In this document: positions 38,719 to 51,751 of the stretch, piece after piece | Position numbering within the stretch: position 1 is the stretch's first letter | Layout: each line of letters starts with the position of its first letter | NCBI GenBank assembly: GCA_007570785.1 | Contig: ML660772.1 | Span: forward strand, 35,478,267-35,542,266 | DNA: 64,000 bases | Origin: Antilocapra americana | Lineage: Eukaryota > Chordata > Mammalia > Artiodactyla > Antilocapridae | Direction of reading: 5' to 3' | Position numbers and translations under genes: made by a program | Notes under the pieces: model-generated | Databases searched by the model: none | What the model was told of the DNA's origin: nothing | The model's input: only the letters and a program-made list of their open reading frames with translations

Positions 38719-39239
38719 GGGACATAGATAATTGTATAGCATTTGGGTGGCCCTTCCTGTGATTAAAATCATTTTTGACTTTTAATCACACCAGAAGGCT
38801 TGGGGATAATGCAAGATCCTTTGAAAAGATCTTCCATACTGATCATCAGCTTATATCTTTGCCAGCTACTGGTTATAAAATATAAAGACCTACCTTGCCA
38901 AACAGGAGTTTGATAATGCATGTGTGCTCCTAAATTTCCTAAGAAGGTGTATTTCTGTTCACTTCCCTACAGATTATTTAAAAGCAGAATCGCAACACCC
39001 ATGCTGTTCGTCGATTGTGTTTTGGAACAGCTTAACCAAATTAAAAAAAAAAATTATAAGCAAGGCTCTTTGTATAAGCATCTTTTTTGATTTTCTGCAT
39101 ATTTTGCAAAAGCTGTATTTTAGATTGGCTGGTAGTGCTAGCTGTTAGGGGATATGCAAAATATTCACCAATTAAAATAACCAGTTAAGCTTCTAAAAGG
39201 CCTTACTGGTGTTAGAAATTAATATCGGTTCACTCGTTA
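38719..39239. other. Intergenic, unassigned
   Basis: AT-rich sequence between two SINEs. No feature recognised. Confidence 0.45.
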
Positions 39240-39445
39240 TCCACTCCAGTATTCTTGGGCTTCCCTTGTGGCTCAGCTGGTAAAGAGTCCACCTGCAATG
39301 TAGGAGACCTGGGTTCGATCCCTGGGTTGGGAAGATCCCCTGGAGAAGGGAACAGCTACCCACTCCAGTATTCTGGTCTGGAGAATTATACGGACTGTAT
39401 AGTCCATGGGGTTGCAAAGAGTTGGACATGACTGAGGGATTTTCC
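39240..39445 (+). repeat. Bov-tA SINE, truncated copy of an internally duplicated form
   Basis: Begins with ccactccagtattcttgggc, which is the middle of a Bov-tA unit fused directly to the head of a second unit (ttcccttgtggctcagctgg). The rest is a normal unit ending ttggacatgactgaggga. The same fusion occurs at 57299-57325. Confidence 0.85.
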
Positions 39446-40036
39446 ACTTTGAGGATTAATCGTTCTGTGTTGAGAGGACTGTTCTAGGCAGTGCAAAGTC
39501 AGGATACGAAACTGTTCCTTAAAGGAGTCTACAAGGTAGTCATGGGGCTAGAGCCAGGTTTTCTATTTTTCACATCATAACCTGAATGGGAAATGGTGGT
39601 ATTTTTAAGGCATTCTGGGAGAAATGGGTAAGACTGCTTGCCAGCTGTCCTCAGGGTTGGGGGATCAGAATCTTTGTACACCTTGAGCCTGTTTAGGAGT
39701 ATTTGTAAAATACTTGAAGATTGTTTACAAGATAAACTTCAAGCCTAACTTACTAAGGTAGCGAAGTTGTCCTAGGAAGGATGAGTTGAAACTACTTTAG
39801 CACAGTATTTTTGGTTAAGTGTGCATGTGACTGGTAGGCAGGAAATTCTCTTGTATCTCATCGAAGTATCAAAATACAGATAACAGCATATCAGTCTCCC
39901 TAGTATATCATGGGTCAAATAGCATTACCCAGTTGAAAACAAAATCTGACTTTTTTAAAAGTACATTTCACAATACAAAATGAAGATAGCACAAAGGGTG
40001 AAATTTTAAATGTGTTCTTATAAAATTGAAGTATGA
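39446..40036. other. Intergenic, unassigned
   Basis: No gene or repeat recognised. Confidence 0.45.
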
Positions 40037-40051
40037 CTAGTCAGATACTAA

Positions 40052-40241
40052 GGGCTTCCCTTGTAGCTCAGTTGGTAAACAATCAGCCTGCAGTGCGAGA
40101 GACCTGGGTTTGGAAGATCCCCTGGAGAAGGAAAAGGCTACCCACTACAGTATTCAGACCTAGAGAATTCCATGAACTGTATGTATAGTCCATGGGGTCA
40201 CAAACAGTTGGACACAACTGAGCGACTTTCACCTAAATCAC
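40052..40241 (+). repeat. Bov-tA SINE with 15-bp target-site duplication
   Basis: Starts gggcttcccttgtagctcag and ends gcgactttcacctaaatca. Direct repeats ctagtcagatactaa (40037-40051) and ctagtaagatactaa (40242-40256) differ at one base. A short internal deletion removes part of the B-box area. Confidence 0.92.
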
Positions 40242-40256
40242 CTAGTAAGATACTAA

Positions 40257-41009
40257 AGCATTTTTATCTGTAGTTTTGGTATAAGAAAATTATACTAGTT
40301 AGTTTAATGTTAATTGTAATATGTAGTGTTAAAAACTTAACAGTTTTCTTTGTTTTCTTTTTATAGTGTATCGGAGAACTTTTTTTTTTGTCAAGAACTG
40401 ACTAGAGAGAGAACATACAGATGTCAAACCAGCCATTGATTCTAATAACAGATATTCACTACATGACTTAAAACTATCTAATTTATAGAAGCCTGTTAAG
40501 GAAACAAAGTTGGTTGGTATGTTTGAGAAGATGATTTCTTCAGGAAATTTATAAAATGCTCAGCTCCTAAACTAAACAAATATTCAAGGAGTTCTCTTAC
40601 TAGAAGATACCCCAGAAGCCTTACTGACTAAACAGTAAAAATCACTGCCTTCCTCGGTGGCTTCAAGTTTTGTGCTGCTAACTCAGCCAAATCTGAACCC
40701 TGATGCAGGTCTCTTCCAAATTTCTACCTGAAAATGAGGCCTTGCCCCTTGTTTTCCCAAAGAATTTTGAAGAGAAATGCAAAGGAACTACAGATCTCTT
40801 AGAGATAGTTGACACTGAGACTTTAGTTCTTTTAGAATGAGCAAGAAAATAATAGATATTCAGGACACAAAGTATCTCAAATGAGGAAGATGCAAAATTA
40901 AGAGAAAAAAAGGAAAAAATGCAGCTTATGTGCACCAATTTCCCCTTTGGGGGGTCTTTATGAAGGAGAAAGAAAAGATAAAATGACAGAGACTTGCTTT
41001 GGCAAAATC
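40257..41009. other. Intergenic, unassigned
   Basis: No gene or confidently named repeat. Confidence 0.4.
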
Positions 41010-42090
41010 TTATGCCAGTCTAAATATCCAGTAACAGAGAATGATTATAGATACTACGGATTGTTAACACTGAGATAGCATACAGCTTTTAAAAACTTAC
41101 TAGCCGGAACTTCATATGCAACACAATTACTGAGAGAGAAAAGCAAATTCCAAAAGGTAAGTACAGATTTGAGTATAAATTGAAAACTTCTAAAACTGAT
41201 ATATGTGTATATGTGTTGTTTTATGTATACAGTAAAAAGCTAAATCAGGATAGTATATGTATGGAGAGGAACATAGCAGAATGGAGTTGGGAAACAGTAA
41301 AGAGATTGAGTTGTTATCTGTAAGATTTGTTTCCCAAAACAGAGTGGTAGGTATACAGGTCCTCATTACAGCATTACATGGCTTTGGTTTTGTTTTTTTT
41401 TGGTCTGATATATTTTCTAATTTAAAATACTATATGACTTACATTGATGCATTTGGAACTTTAGGAAATGACTCAGTTTGAAGGTAATAAAATGGCAAAG
41501 GTCATAACCATAGACTCAACTGTATAGGAAGTTTATTAATACCTCTTTTAAAAGTCATTGAATCCATACTGTTGTATGGTGAATTTTATCAAGCTTTCCA
41601 TATTCACATTATTTCTGTGTTTCAGAAGTAGATGAACCTCTATTTCATGAGCCTGACACAACCCTAAATAAAAAAGCACCAAAAAAACCATTGATGAAAC
41701 TTTCCTGTTTCCCTGTAAAAAGCAAAATTCTTTAACACAATAATAAAAGCATGCTACACTATGACCAATTAGGACGTATCACTGGAATGCAGTGTTTCTT
41801 GATAGCAAATTTAGTAATATAGCTCACTATATTAGCATATTAAAGGAGATGACACACATAATCCTTTCAGTAAAACAAAAATTTTTAAACCCAGTCCTGT
41901 TTTTAAAGATAGCATTTCAAATCATTGAGATAAAGATGAATTGTACTGGAACAATGGGATGGAAAGCTGGAAAAAACAAAGTTGAATTATATCCATACCC
42001 AAACAAGTTACACCAAGTTAAAACTGGGTCAAAGATTGATTGGTATAAATTGTCATTAAAGTTCTTGAATAAATCATGGTAACCAATTTC
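41010..42090 (+). mobile_element. Old L1 fragments (sense)
   Basis: An L1 3'-end-like piece at 41010-41490, followed by an ORF2-like piece containing gaccaattaggacgtatcac and tggaatgcag, which parallels the L1 region reading 'gaccaagtgggatttatccc'. Highly diverged; two separate remnants are possible. Confidence 0.5.
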
Positions 42091-42309
42091 TAACTAGGAA
42101 TAATAGAGTGTTAGAAGACAGAAAAAACCTTCAGAATCCACATAATAAAAACCAATGTATTTGGTTTTATAAAAAAAAAGATCTTTCTGTAAACTGAAAT
42201 GCTCTAAGCAAGGTCAAAAGACAAACTACCCACAGGAGAAACAATATCTAAAATTTATTTAACAGATGGTTACTTTTCCTAATGTCTAATGAGTATCTGC
42301 AACACAATA

Positions 42310-42920
42310 ATTAAAGAGTCCAGTAGAATTGAAACCGTTCACCTCATATTGGGACTCTGACCCACATGGCTGGGATTCAAACCCAGCCAAAACTCTGCTT
42401 GGGACTTGAACCCTCCTGGCTGGGACTTGAACCCAGCCAAAACCCACAGTACCTGGTTTCAGGACCTAATGAAGCTCATGCTATTTGATGTCTCATTGCA
42501 GAAAGGATTCAGTGAGAGACAAAGTGATAGGTAAGAAGTGGATTTATTCAGATACAGGGAGAAGCACACTCCACAGACAGTGTGGGCCATTGCAGAGGGC
42601 AAGTGTGGCGGTGATAAAATACGGCATGGTTAGTTTTTATAGGCTGGGTAATTTCATATGCTCATGAGTTGGAGGACTATTCCAACTATTTTTGGAGAAG
42701 GGATGGAGATTTCCTGGATTTGGGCCACCGCCCACTCCTTGGTCTTTTGACAGTGCCTTGGAACTGTCATGGCCCCTCTAGGTGTGTCATTTCACTTGCT
42801 AATTCAAGGTCAAGGTCTAGTCTTGTCTGCTACCTTGGTCCCATTTGATTCTAATCAGTTTATGTTGTATCCTTGGGCTATATCATTCAAAAGTTGTGCC
42901 CTGTCCCTTTCCCTCCTGTT
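42310..42920. mobile_element. Probable endogenous-retrovirus LTR (solo)
   Basis: The segment gaaaggattcagtgagagac, gtggatttattcagatacag, gacagtgtgggccattgcag, tttttataggctgggtaatt, ggaactgtcatggcccctct resembles a bovine LTR family seen as solo copies. No gag, pol or env reading accompanies it. Two 21-bp hairpin motifs 50 bp apart lie at its left end. Boundaries and class are uncertain. Confidence 0.5.
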
Positions 42921-43756
42921 ACAGAATGTTGAAAAGCAGATCCTCTTTAGTCTGAGTTCCTTGACAGTCTTGGTCAGCTTAATTGGCATTTACTGAGAAA
43001 GATGGTAGCTTCTTTAAGCCATTGCTGTTTGAGACATTTAAAAAAGTCACTTCTGCTTCACATTGTACACAGAATTTGTTACCAGAAGTGGGATCCTAAG
43101 ACATCACATTGGTTAGAGGCAGCGTCCATCAACAGGGTTCTACTGATGTTTGAATACGGTGCAGTGTGCACACTACTCTGTACTGCATTTATCACCTCTG
43201 TCTGCAGGCACCAAGTGCCAGCGACATCTTCTAATCTTAGTCAAAAACGGGTTTCTAGAAGGAGTATTGCTCCACTGGCTTGGGGAATTCCGTAGGACAC
43301 AGATATTGCAAGCTAGAAAGCTGATGACCCTTGTTAGACCATGGCAAAACATTGAAATTCTGTGAATACCTTGGAAGGTAGCTTTAATAATAGGCAAGGT
43401 GACAGAGAAGACTGTGACCTTGGGCTGAAGATAGCTCCTCTATAAGCTGGTTTGAAAAACCAAAGAGATTAAGAGCTGTACTTAATTAATCTCTCCTTCA
43501 ACTTCTGAGATGCTTATAGAGCCAAGCCCAGTTGAATTTCTTGCAACATCAAATCTTGCGAGAATTGCCATGTACTGACTACTGACCCAAAAATGTTCCC
43601 AAGTCCACTGAGTCTGATTGTCAGGATCATTCATCTTCTCACTTGTAATTTACAGATTACAGTCCAAAGTGATGACATCAACCAGATAAGGTTGAAGACA
43701 GATAAAAAAATAAGGTTATTTATTGCCTTCTGCCCAAGCTTATTGTTTGAGAAGGT
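42921..43756. other. Unclassified, probably repeat-derived sequence
   Basis: Less AT-rich than the introns, with features such as tgtgaataccttggaaggta and gaccttgggctgaagatagc that may belong to an LTR-retroelement interior. I cannot name it. Short overlapping open frames show no coding support. Confidence 0.3.
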
Positions 43757-44010
43757 GTTTAGATTTCTATTGCTGTGTAACAGATTATCACAAAGTTAGC
43801 ATCTAAAATAACAATACAAGTTCATTATCTCAGTTTCCATGGGTCTGGAGTCCAGGTACCTATTAGCTGGGCCCTCTCTTCAAGGGTTCCCCCTGGCTAA
43901 ACTGAAGATGATGTCTGGGGCAGCAGTCTCACCTGAAACCTAAGGTCCTCTTCCAAGCTCACGTGGTTGGCAGGATTCAGTTCCTTGTGAACTGAATTCA
44001 GGAATGAAGT
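43757..44010 (-). mobile_element. MaLR/MLT1-like LTR remnant (antisense)
   Basis: tttctattgctgtgtaacag, cattatctcagtttccatgg and ggtctggagtccagg are the complement of the MaLR LTR 3' end. It breaks off where the BovB 5' region begins. Confidence 0.5.
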
Positions 44011-44029
44011 AATTTATTATCCAAGCCAG

Positions 44030-47000
44030 AGTACTTTGACTTTGAGGAGATACCCCACATCCAAGGGCAAAACAGAAGCCCCAGCATGATGGTAGGAGGG
44101 GTGCAATCACATTTAGAATCAAACCCACCAGAGATGCTCAGAGGTCTCAAACAAACCTTGTGTGCACCAGGACCCAGAGACCCCGCAGAGACTGAGACAG
44201 AATGTGTGTGTCTCCTGTGGAGGCACAGGTCAGTAGTGGACTGCTGCAGGGTCAGGGGCTCTGGATGCAGCAGACCTGGGTATGGCATAAGTCCTGTTGG
44301 AGGAGGTCACCATTAGCCCCACCATAGAGCCGCCAGAACTTACCCAGGACTGGGGAAACAGACTCTTGAAGAGCAGAGACAAAACATGTGCTCACCAGGA
44401 TGCAGGAGACAGGAGCAGTGACCCCACAAGAGACTGACCCGAACTTGCCCATGAGTGTTCAGAGTCTCCAGCAGAGGCCTGGGTCAGCAGTGTCCTGCTG
44501 CAGGTTAGGGGCACTGAGTATAGCAGTGCATGCCTGGGTCCTTTTGAAGGAAGTTATCATAGTTTGGCCCCAGGTAAATAATAGGAAGGGAACACAGCCC
44601 CACCCATCAACAGAAAACTGGATCAAAGATTTACTGAGCATGGCCCCGCTCATCAGAACAAGACCCGGTTTCTCCCTCAGTCAGTCTCTCCCATCAGGAA
44701 GCTTCCATAAGCCTCTTCTCCTTCTCCATCAGAGGGCAGACAGACTGAAAACCACAAGCACAGAAAACTAACCAATCTGATCACATGGACCACAGCCTTG
44801 TATAACTCAATGAAACTGTGAGCCACGACATGTAGGACCACCCAAGATGGATGGGTCATGGTGGAAAGTTCTGATAAAACATGGTCCACTGGAGAAGGGA
44901 AAGGCAAACCACTTCAGTATTCTTGCCTTGAGAACCCTGGAACAGTATGAAAGGCAAAAAGATAGAACACTGGAAGATGACCTCCCCAGGTTGGTAGGTG
45001 CCCAATATGCTATTGGAGATCAGAGGAGAAATAACTCCAGAAAGACTGAAGAGATGGAGCCAAAGCAAAAACACCCAGTTGTAGATGTGACTGGTGATGG
45101 AAGTAAAGTTTGATGCTATAAAGAGCAATATTGCATAGGAACCTGGAATGTTAGGTTCATGAATCAAGGCAAATTAGAAGTGGTCAACAGGAGATGGCAA
45201 GAGTGAATATTGACATTTTAGGAATCTAGTGAGATAAAATGGACTGGAATGGGTGTATTTAAGTCAGATGACCATTATACCTACTACTGTGGGCAAGAAT
45301 CCCTTAGAAGAAATGGCGTAACCATCATAGTCAACAAGAGAGTCCGAAATTCAGTGCTTGGATGCAATCTCAAAAACGAGAGTGATCTCTCTTCGTTTTC
45401 AAGGCAAACCATTCAATATCACAGTAATCCAAGTTTCTGCGCCAACCAGTAGTGCTGAAGAAACTGAAGTTGAACGGTTCTAACCTACAAGAGCTTCTAG
45501 AACTAACACCCCCAAAAGATGTCCTTTTCATTATAGGGGATTGGAATGCAAAAGTAAGAAGTCAAGAAATACCTGGAGTAACAGACAAATTTGGCCTTGG
45601 AGCATAGAATGAAGCAGCGGAAAGGCTAATAGAGTTTTGCCAAGAGGATGCACTGGTCATAGCAAGCACCCTCTTCCAACAACACAGGAGAAGACTCTAC
45701 ACATGGACATCACCAGATAGTCAATACCAAAATCAGATTGATTATATTCTTTGTAGCCCAAGATGGAAAAGTCCCAAAAACAAGGCTGGGAGCTGACTGT
45801 AGCTCAGATCATGAACTCCTTAGTGCCAAATTCAGACTGAAATTGAAGAAAGTAGGGAAAACCACTAGACCATTCAGGTATGACCAAAATCAAATCCCTT
45901 AGGACTATACAGTGGAAGTGAGAAATAGATTCAAGGGATGAGTGCCTGAAGAACTATGGATGGAGGTCTGTGACACTACAAGAGGCAGCAATCAAGACCA
46001 TCCCCAAGAGAGAGAAATGCAAAAAGGCAAAATGGTTGTCTGAGGAGACCTTACAAATAGTTATGAAAAGAAGACAAATAAAAGGCAAAGGGGAAGAGGA
46101 AAGATATTCCCATTTGAATGCAGAGTTCCAAAGAATAGCAAGGAGAGAATAGAAAGCCTTCCTCAGTGATCAGTGCAAAGAAATAGAGGAAAACAATAGA
46201 ATGAGAAAGATTAGTGATCTCTTCAAGAAAATTAGAGATACCAAGGGAACATTTCCTGCAAAGATGGGCACAATAAAGGACAGACATGGTATGGACCTAA
46301 CAGAAGCAGAAGATGATAAGAAGAGGTGGCAAGAATACAGAGAAGAACTATACAAAGCAGATCTTCATGACCCAGATAATCACAATAGTGTAATCACTCT
46401 CCTAGAGCCAGTTGTCCTGGAATGCAAAGTCAAGTGGGCCTTAGGAAACATCAATATGAACAAAGCTAGTGGAGGTGAGGGAATTCCAGTTGAGCTATTT
46501 CATATCCTAAAAGATGATGCTGTGAAAGTGCTGCACTCAATATGCCAACATTTGGAAAACTCAGCAGTGGCCACAGGACTGGAAAAGGTCAGTTTTCATT
46601 CCAATCCCAAAGAAAGACAATGCCAAAGAATGCACAAACTACTGAACAATTGCACTCATCTCACACNCTAGTAAAGTAATGCTCAAAATTCTCAAGGTAG
46701 GCTTCAACAGTACGTGAACTGTGAACTTCCAGATGTTCAAGCTGAATTTAGAAAAGACAGAGAACCAGAGATCAAATTGCCAACATCTGCTGGATCATCA
46801 AAAAAGCAAGAGTTCCAGAAAAACATCTATTCTGCCTTATTGAGTATGCCACAGCCTTTGACTGTGTGCATCATCACAAACTGTGGAAAATTCTTCAAGA
46901 GATGGGAGTACCAGACCACATGACCTGCCTCCTGAGAAATCTGTATGCAGATCAAGAAGCAACAGTTAGAACTGGACATGGAACAACAGACTGGTTCCAA

Positions 47001-47906
47001 ATATGGAAAGGAGTATGTCCAGGTTGTATATTGTCACCCTGCTTATTTAACTTATATGCAGAGTACATCATGAGAAATGCTGGGCTGAATGAAGGACAAG
47101 CTGGAATCAAGATTGCTGGGAGAAATATCAATAACCTCAGATATGCAGTTGACACCACCCTTATGGCAGAAAGAGAAGAGGAAATAAAGAGCTGCTTGAT
47201 GAAAGTGAAAGAGGAGAGTGAAAAAGTTGGCTTACAGCTCAACATTCAGAAAACTAAGATCATGGCATCTGGTCCCATCACTTCATGGCAAATAGATAGG
47301 GAAACAGTGGACACAGTGACAGACTTTATTTGGGGGGTCTCGAAAATCACTACAGATGGTGATTGCAGCCATGAAATTAAAAGACGCTTGCTCTTTGGAA
47401 GAAAAGTTATGACCAACCTAGACAGTATATTAAAAAGCAGAGATATTACTTTGCCAACAAAGGCCAGTCTAGTCAAAGCTATGGTTTTTCTAGTAGTCAT
47501 GTATGGATGTGAGAGTTGGACTATAAAGAAAGCTGAGTACTGAAGAACTGATGCTTTGAACTGTGGTATTGGAGAGTCCCTTGGACTGCAAGGAGATGCA
47601 ACCAGTCCATCCTAAAGGGGATCGGTCCTGAATATTCATTGGAAGAACTTATGCTGAAGCTGAAACTCCAAATACTTTGGTCACCCGATGTGAAGAGCTG
47701 ACTCATTGGAAAAGACCCCGATGCTGGGAAAGATTGAAGGTGGGAGAAGAAGGGGATGACAACGATGAGATGGATGGATTTCACCCACTCAATGGACGTT
47801 AAGTTTGAGCAAGTTCGAGGAGTTGGTGATAGAAAGGGAAGCCTGTCATGCTGCAGTCCATGGGATCACAAAGAGTTGGACATGACTGAGCGACTGAACT
47901 GAACTG
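44030..47906 (+). mobile_element. Near full-length BovB (RTE-clade) LINE, inactive
   Basis: About 3.9 kb. The 5' UTR (about 44030-44880) contains two related segments (gagactgagacag at about 44190 and gagactgacccg at about 44430) as internal repeats. The endonuclease follows: GDWNAK at 45536-45553 and QIDYIL at 45734-45751 lie in one frame, but a TAG at 45605-45607 interrupts. The RT region (about 46200-47540) includes LLRNLYADQEATVRTGHGT, LFNLYAEYIMRNAG, the catalytic box mutated to YAVD (47142-47153) and VVMYGCESWTIKKAEY. The element ends with gcgactgaactgaactga. Further frameshifts and one ambiguous base (46667) are present. It is inert as an autonomous element. Confidence 0.93.
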
Positions 47907-48329
47907 ATTGGTAGCCATGAGCATGATTTGCTATTTTCTAGTTTTGTAATTTCAAGAGACAGAAGAAAGAAAAAAAGCATGCCCATGTGTTCCTGTCCTT
48001 ACTAAATGTCTTAGCAACTTGGAGTTTTGAAGTCAGCACAGTTTAGTGCACAGGACAATTAGCACAGCGTATTTATTCACTCGTAAAGCCCTATTCATCT
48101 GTAGTAAAACATAAAGCTACTTTTGAATTCTAAATGTAGGCCTACAAGTATACAGTTTATTTTTATTAGATACTCTTTGAAAGCATTTCTTTCCATCTCC
48201 TCAGGGCAGCTATGAATATTTGCAAGAAACAGTACTCAAGTCACTCATCAAGGTAAATCATTACCTTATGGAATTAAGCAAAAGAAAATTGTTAACGTGT
48301 ATGGAAAAAGATTATTGTCTCTTTCCTCC
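47907..48329. other. Intergenic, unassigned
   Basis: No feature recognised. Confidence 0.45.
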
Positions 48330-48460
48330 CACTCCTACAGGATGTAAGTTCTAGGATGCCAGCTCCAGAAGGGCAGAGATCTTAGTTTTGTTCACCAGTG
48401 TAGCCCATTCACCTACAACATTGACCAGCATCCAGTGATCCCCTTTGTGATGAATGAATG
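48330..48460 (+). repeat. L2 LINE 3' tail
   Basis: aggatgtaagttctaggatg, ccagaagggcagagatctta and a gatgaatgaatgaac end match the L2 3' consensus in order. Confidence 0.6.
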
Positions 48461-48949
48461 AACAAACTGGACAGAAGACAGCATAACTGCATAGTGCGGA
48501 GACAACAGTCTATAGGGGACTGTTGTTTGACATGTAATAGACTGTTTCATCCACAGAACTGAATATACCCTATGATAACATGAAATATGCGGAATTATTC
48601 CTGGAAACATTTTCACAATACTGCACATATTGTATAACTCAGTTTCACACCATACTTATCTCTTTGCTGAATTGCCCCTGAATTTCTACCTGTATGCCCT
48701 TTTTACAAGTTTACCCAAACCTTCAGGCCTGATCCAAAGGCTATTCCATCCAAAAAAGCCTGCAAACTAATCTCTCTCCTTTTTTGGAGTTCTTACAGCA
48801 TTTGATTTGTAGTTGTCTTAAAAGATTCACCCTATTATAGTTATTTTGGAAAGAGTTTAATGAACTATGAGTCTATTTACCATCAGACCTGAAGCAACAG
48901 CAACAAAAGGGACAAAACATATGAAACAACAATTTTCAAGATCTAAGAA
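48461..48949. other. Intergenic, unassigned
   Basis: No gene or confidently named repeat. Confidence 0.4.
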
Positions 48950-50640
48950 CTCAAGGCAATAACGGACAGTGATCCCTCAAGGGTTGAAAAACAAATGACC
49001 CCAGTCTGTGGCCTTCAGAAAGTTCCCAGGTCACAGTGCACGGAAGGGAGACCAGTACAGAGCCTGGCAGACCTCCTGAATTGAGGTGACATGGCTGAGA
49101 GTTTGGGGAGACCAGGATAAATGTCACAGGGAAGAGTGCTAGAGAGGAGAGAGCTACACAAAAAGAAAACCCTGGAGATCTGCAGAGGGTTCCCTGCAAA
49201 TATTCAGCCAAGAACCGTTCAGTGCATGCGTAGGGAGCGGGGCACTCTGTACTAAGAATTAGCGAAACCAGTACCCAGTGCTGACATGAGGCTAGGATAC
49301 TGCCTATTCCCCCCAGCCAAACTGGAGGACCTCATAATTTACCGAACATTGGCTAGACTACTCACTAGAGTCCGTCTTCAATACTGAGGAATAACTAGCT
49401 CTCAACTAGGCACAGCTCTGATCCCACTGAACAAATGTTAGAATTAAGACCCTAAAGGGTCATGTTGTTTTTAAATAGCTTAACTGTATCCCAGAACAAA
49501 CATTAAGAACACAATAAAAGTAAGTTCACAATGTCTGGCATGCCGTGAAAACTTATGGGGCATGCAAAGAAGCAGGAAAAATAACCCATAAAGAGAATTA
49601 AAATCAATCATTAAAATACCAGAAACTGACTTATGTTAGAGGAGCAGACAAGGACTTTAAAATAGTTGTTTTAACTGTGTTCCATATGCAAAGGCAAATT
49701 AAAGACACAGAAGATTTGACAAAGAGTGGACTCAGACTTTTAGGGATGGAAAGTGTATTGTTTAGAATGAAAAATACACTGAATTTGCACTCAGTGGACT
49801 TGAAGGCATAGCAATAGAAAATACCCAAAATGGAGCTAAAGTGAGAAAAAGTAACAGAGCCTCAGTGAGCTGTGGAATAACTTCAAGTGGCCAAAAGTGA
49901 GAAGAGAGAGGGAACAATAGCAATATTTGAGGAAGTAATGGCCAAATATATTCCAAATTTGATGAAAACTGTAAATCTATAGATACAAAAATCTCAATGA
50001 ACCCTAAATCTAAGAAACATAAAGAAAATGACACCAGAGCACCTTGTAACCAAGTTACTTAAAACCAGTGACAAAGAAAAAATTTTAAAAGCAGCCAAAG
50101 AAAAGACAGTGTTAAGTATGGTAAAGACAAAGATAAGGATGACATTCGGTTTCTCAGTAAAAGCAGTGCAGTGAGAAGTCAGTAGAGAAACATCTTTAAA
50201 ATACCAAAAGAAAAGCCTATCAACCTGTGATTCTATATCCAGTGCAAACATCTTTCAGAAATGAAAAAAAAAAATTTTTTTTTTCAGAAGTAAAAAGTCA
50301 AAGCAATTTATCACAAGTCAGCGTGCATTACAAGATATGTTTAAGGACTTTCTTCAGGCAGAAAATGATACCAGCTGAAAATGTGTATCTATACAAAGGG
50401 ATGAACACCACTGCAAGTGGAGGCTACATAGATCAACACACAGGATTTGGGGGTTTTGTCCTCTTATTTAAATCTCTTTAAAAGATAGTTGACTATTTAA
50501 GAAAAAATAATAATGTAGTGTGGTGGGTTTATCACGACAAATTTATAACATACCTGAAGTGAAATATGTCAGTAGCATGAATACAGAAGAAAAACATGTA
50601 CTATTCTAAGATTCCTATGTTTTATAAATGTCTTTGTACC
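48950..50640 (+). mobile_element. HAL1/old L1 ORF1-region remnant (sense)
   Basis: Old L1-class sequence with aaaagcagccaaagaaaaga, gataaggatgacattcggtt, tgattctatatccagtgcaa and caggcagaaaatgatacc. These are the signature order of the ORF1 3' region in L1M/HAL1 elements. Frames are broken. Confidence 0.65.
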
Positions 50641-51104
50641 AGTAGTATCTTTTCTGTTAGAGTGTGATCCCTTTATCTTTGAATCCTAATTATTTGTCTT
50701 TCAAGATTATGTGGTATAAAATAAACTACCATACAGTGAATTGTCCTTTGCAGACAAGATTCCTCAATTCCTGTTTGTCTTCTAGATGAGTGAATAGGAG
50801 GGAGAAGAGCTGACTACCTGAAAGATGGGGGCTTTGCTCGTCTGAGGGGAACTACTGGGAAGGCTGTTTTCAGTAAGCCCCTCTTCGAGCCAGTGAACAC
50901 ACTTGTTTGCGTCTCTGGATCTGCTACTTACCCTTAGGCTAAACTGCATTACCAATGGTCCTGGTAAACCCAAAATCTTAAACTATGGAAATAGGAAAAA
51001 TAGCAGAAAGAAGCCATTAAAGAAAAAAAATGAGCTAACTCGTAAGGACCCATATAACCAGCTCCTCAGGAAGGAAGAGGAAGCTAACACTTACCCACAT
51101 CCAG

Positions 51105-51235
51105 AAGCCACACAGAGGAACTCACTTAATCCTGTGAGTGTTGCATTGTTCCAATTTGACAGATGAGATAACGGGGATTCAGAAAAGTAAAATACCTTGT
51201 CCAAGATTACATCAAGGATAGAGTTTTACCTCCTG
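51105..51235 (-). repeat. MIR SINE fragment (antisense)
   Basis: aatttgacagatgagataac, ggggattcagaaaagtaaaa and ccttgtccaagattacatca are the complement of the MIR centre. Confidence 0.65.
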
Positions 51236-51751
51236 AAATAATCCTTATACCTTTTAGATGAGATGAAAAACCAAAGGCAATATTTTAAAGTGGGGTTTTC
51301 TGAATTTTATTTAAAAGTCTATTATGTGTAATTACTTCAAATGGCTTATATATTTCTTTATAAAGTAAAAGTGAAAATATAAGATATTTAGAAATGTTTA
51401 GAAATTCTCAAATTTTATATACACACACTTTTCTTTTTTAGCAACTTAATCATATTACAAAGAGAGTTACCCTATTCAAGAAAGGCAAAATATTTTTGAA
51501 GACAGAAGTTCTCTTAAAAGGAAAACTCAAAGGAAATAACAGGATTAATGGAATGAAAATGATTAAACAGTAAATAGTATTACATCATATTTCTCTGTTA
51601 ATTTGAAATGCTCTGTCTATGATTGCTAAAGAGTTGAGCTTTTTAAAGGACAAATGTGAAAAAAAATCTAAATTGGCTTTTGGTTAGAATAACCTAATTT
51701 CTTTTGTAGCCATAAGGTGAAACCAAGGATAATATCTCTTTTTATTCATCT
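51236..51751. other. Intergenic, unassigned
   Basis: No gene or named repeat recognised; AT-rich. Confidence 0.4.

Noticed and set aside
44086..44771. Overlapping open frames up to 127 residues
   Set aside because: They fall in the BovB 5' UTR, which is GC-richer and so has fewer stops; no family similarity.
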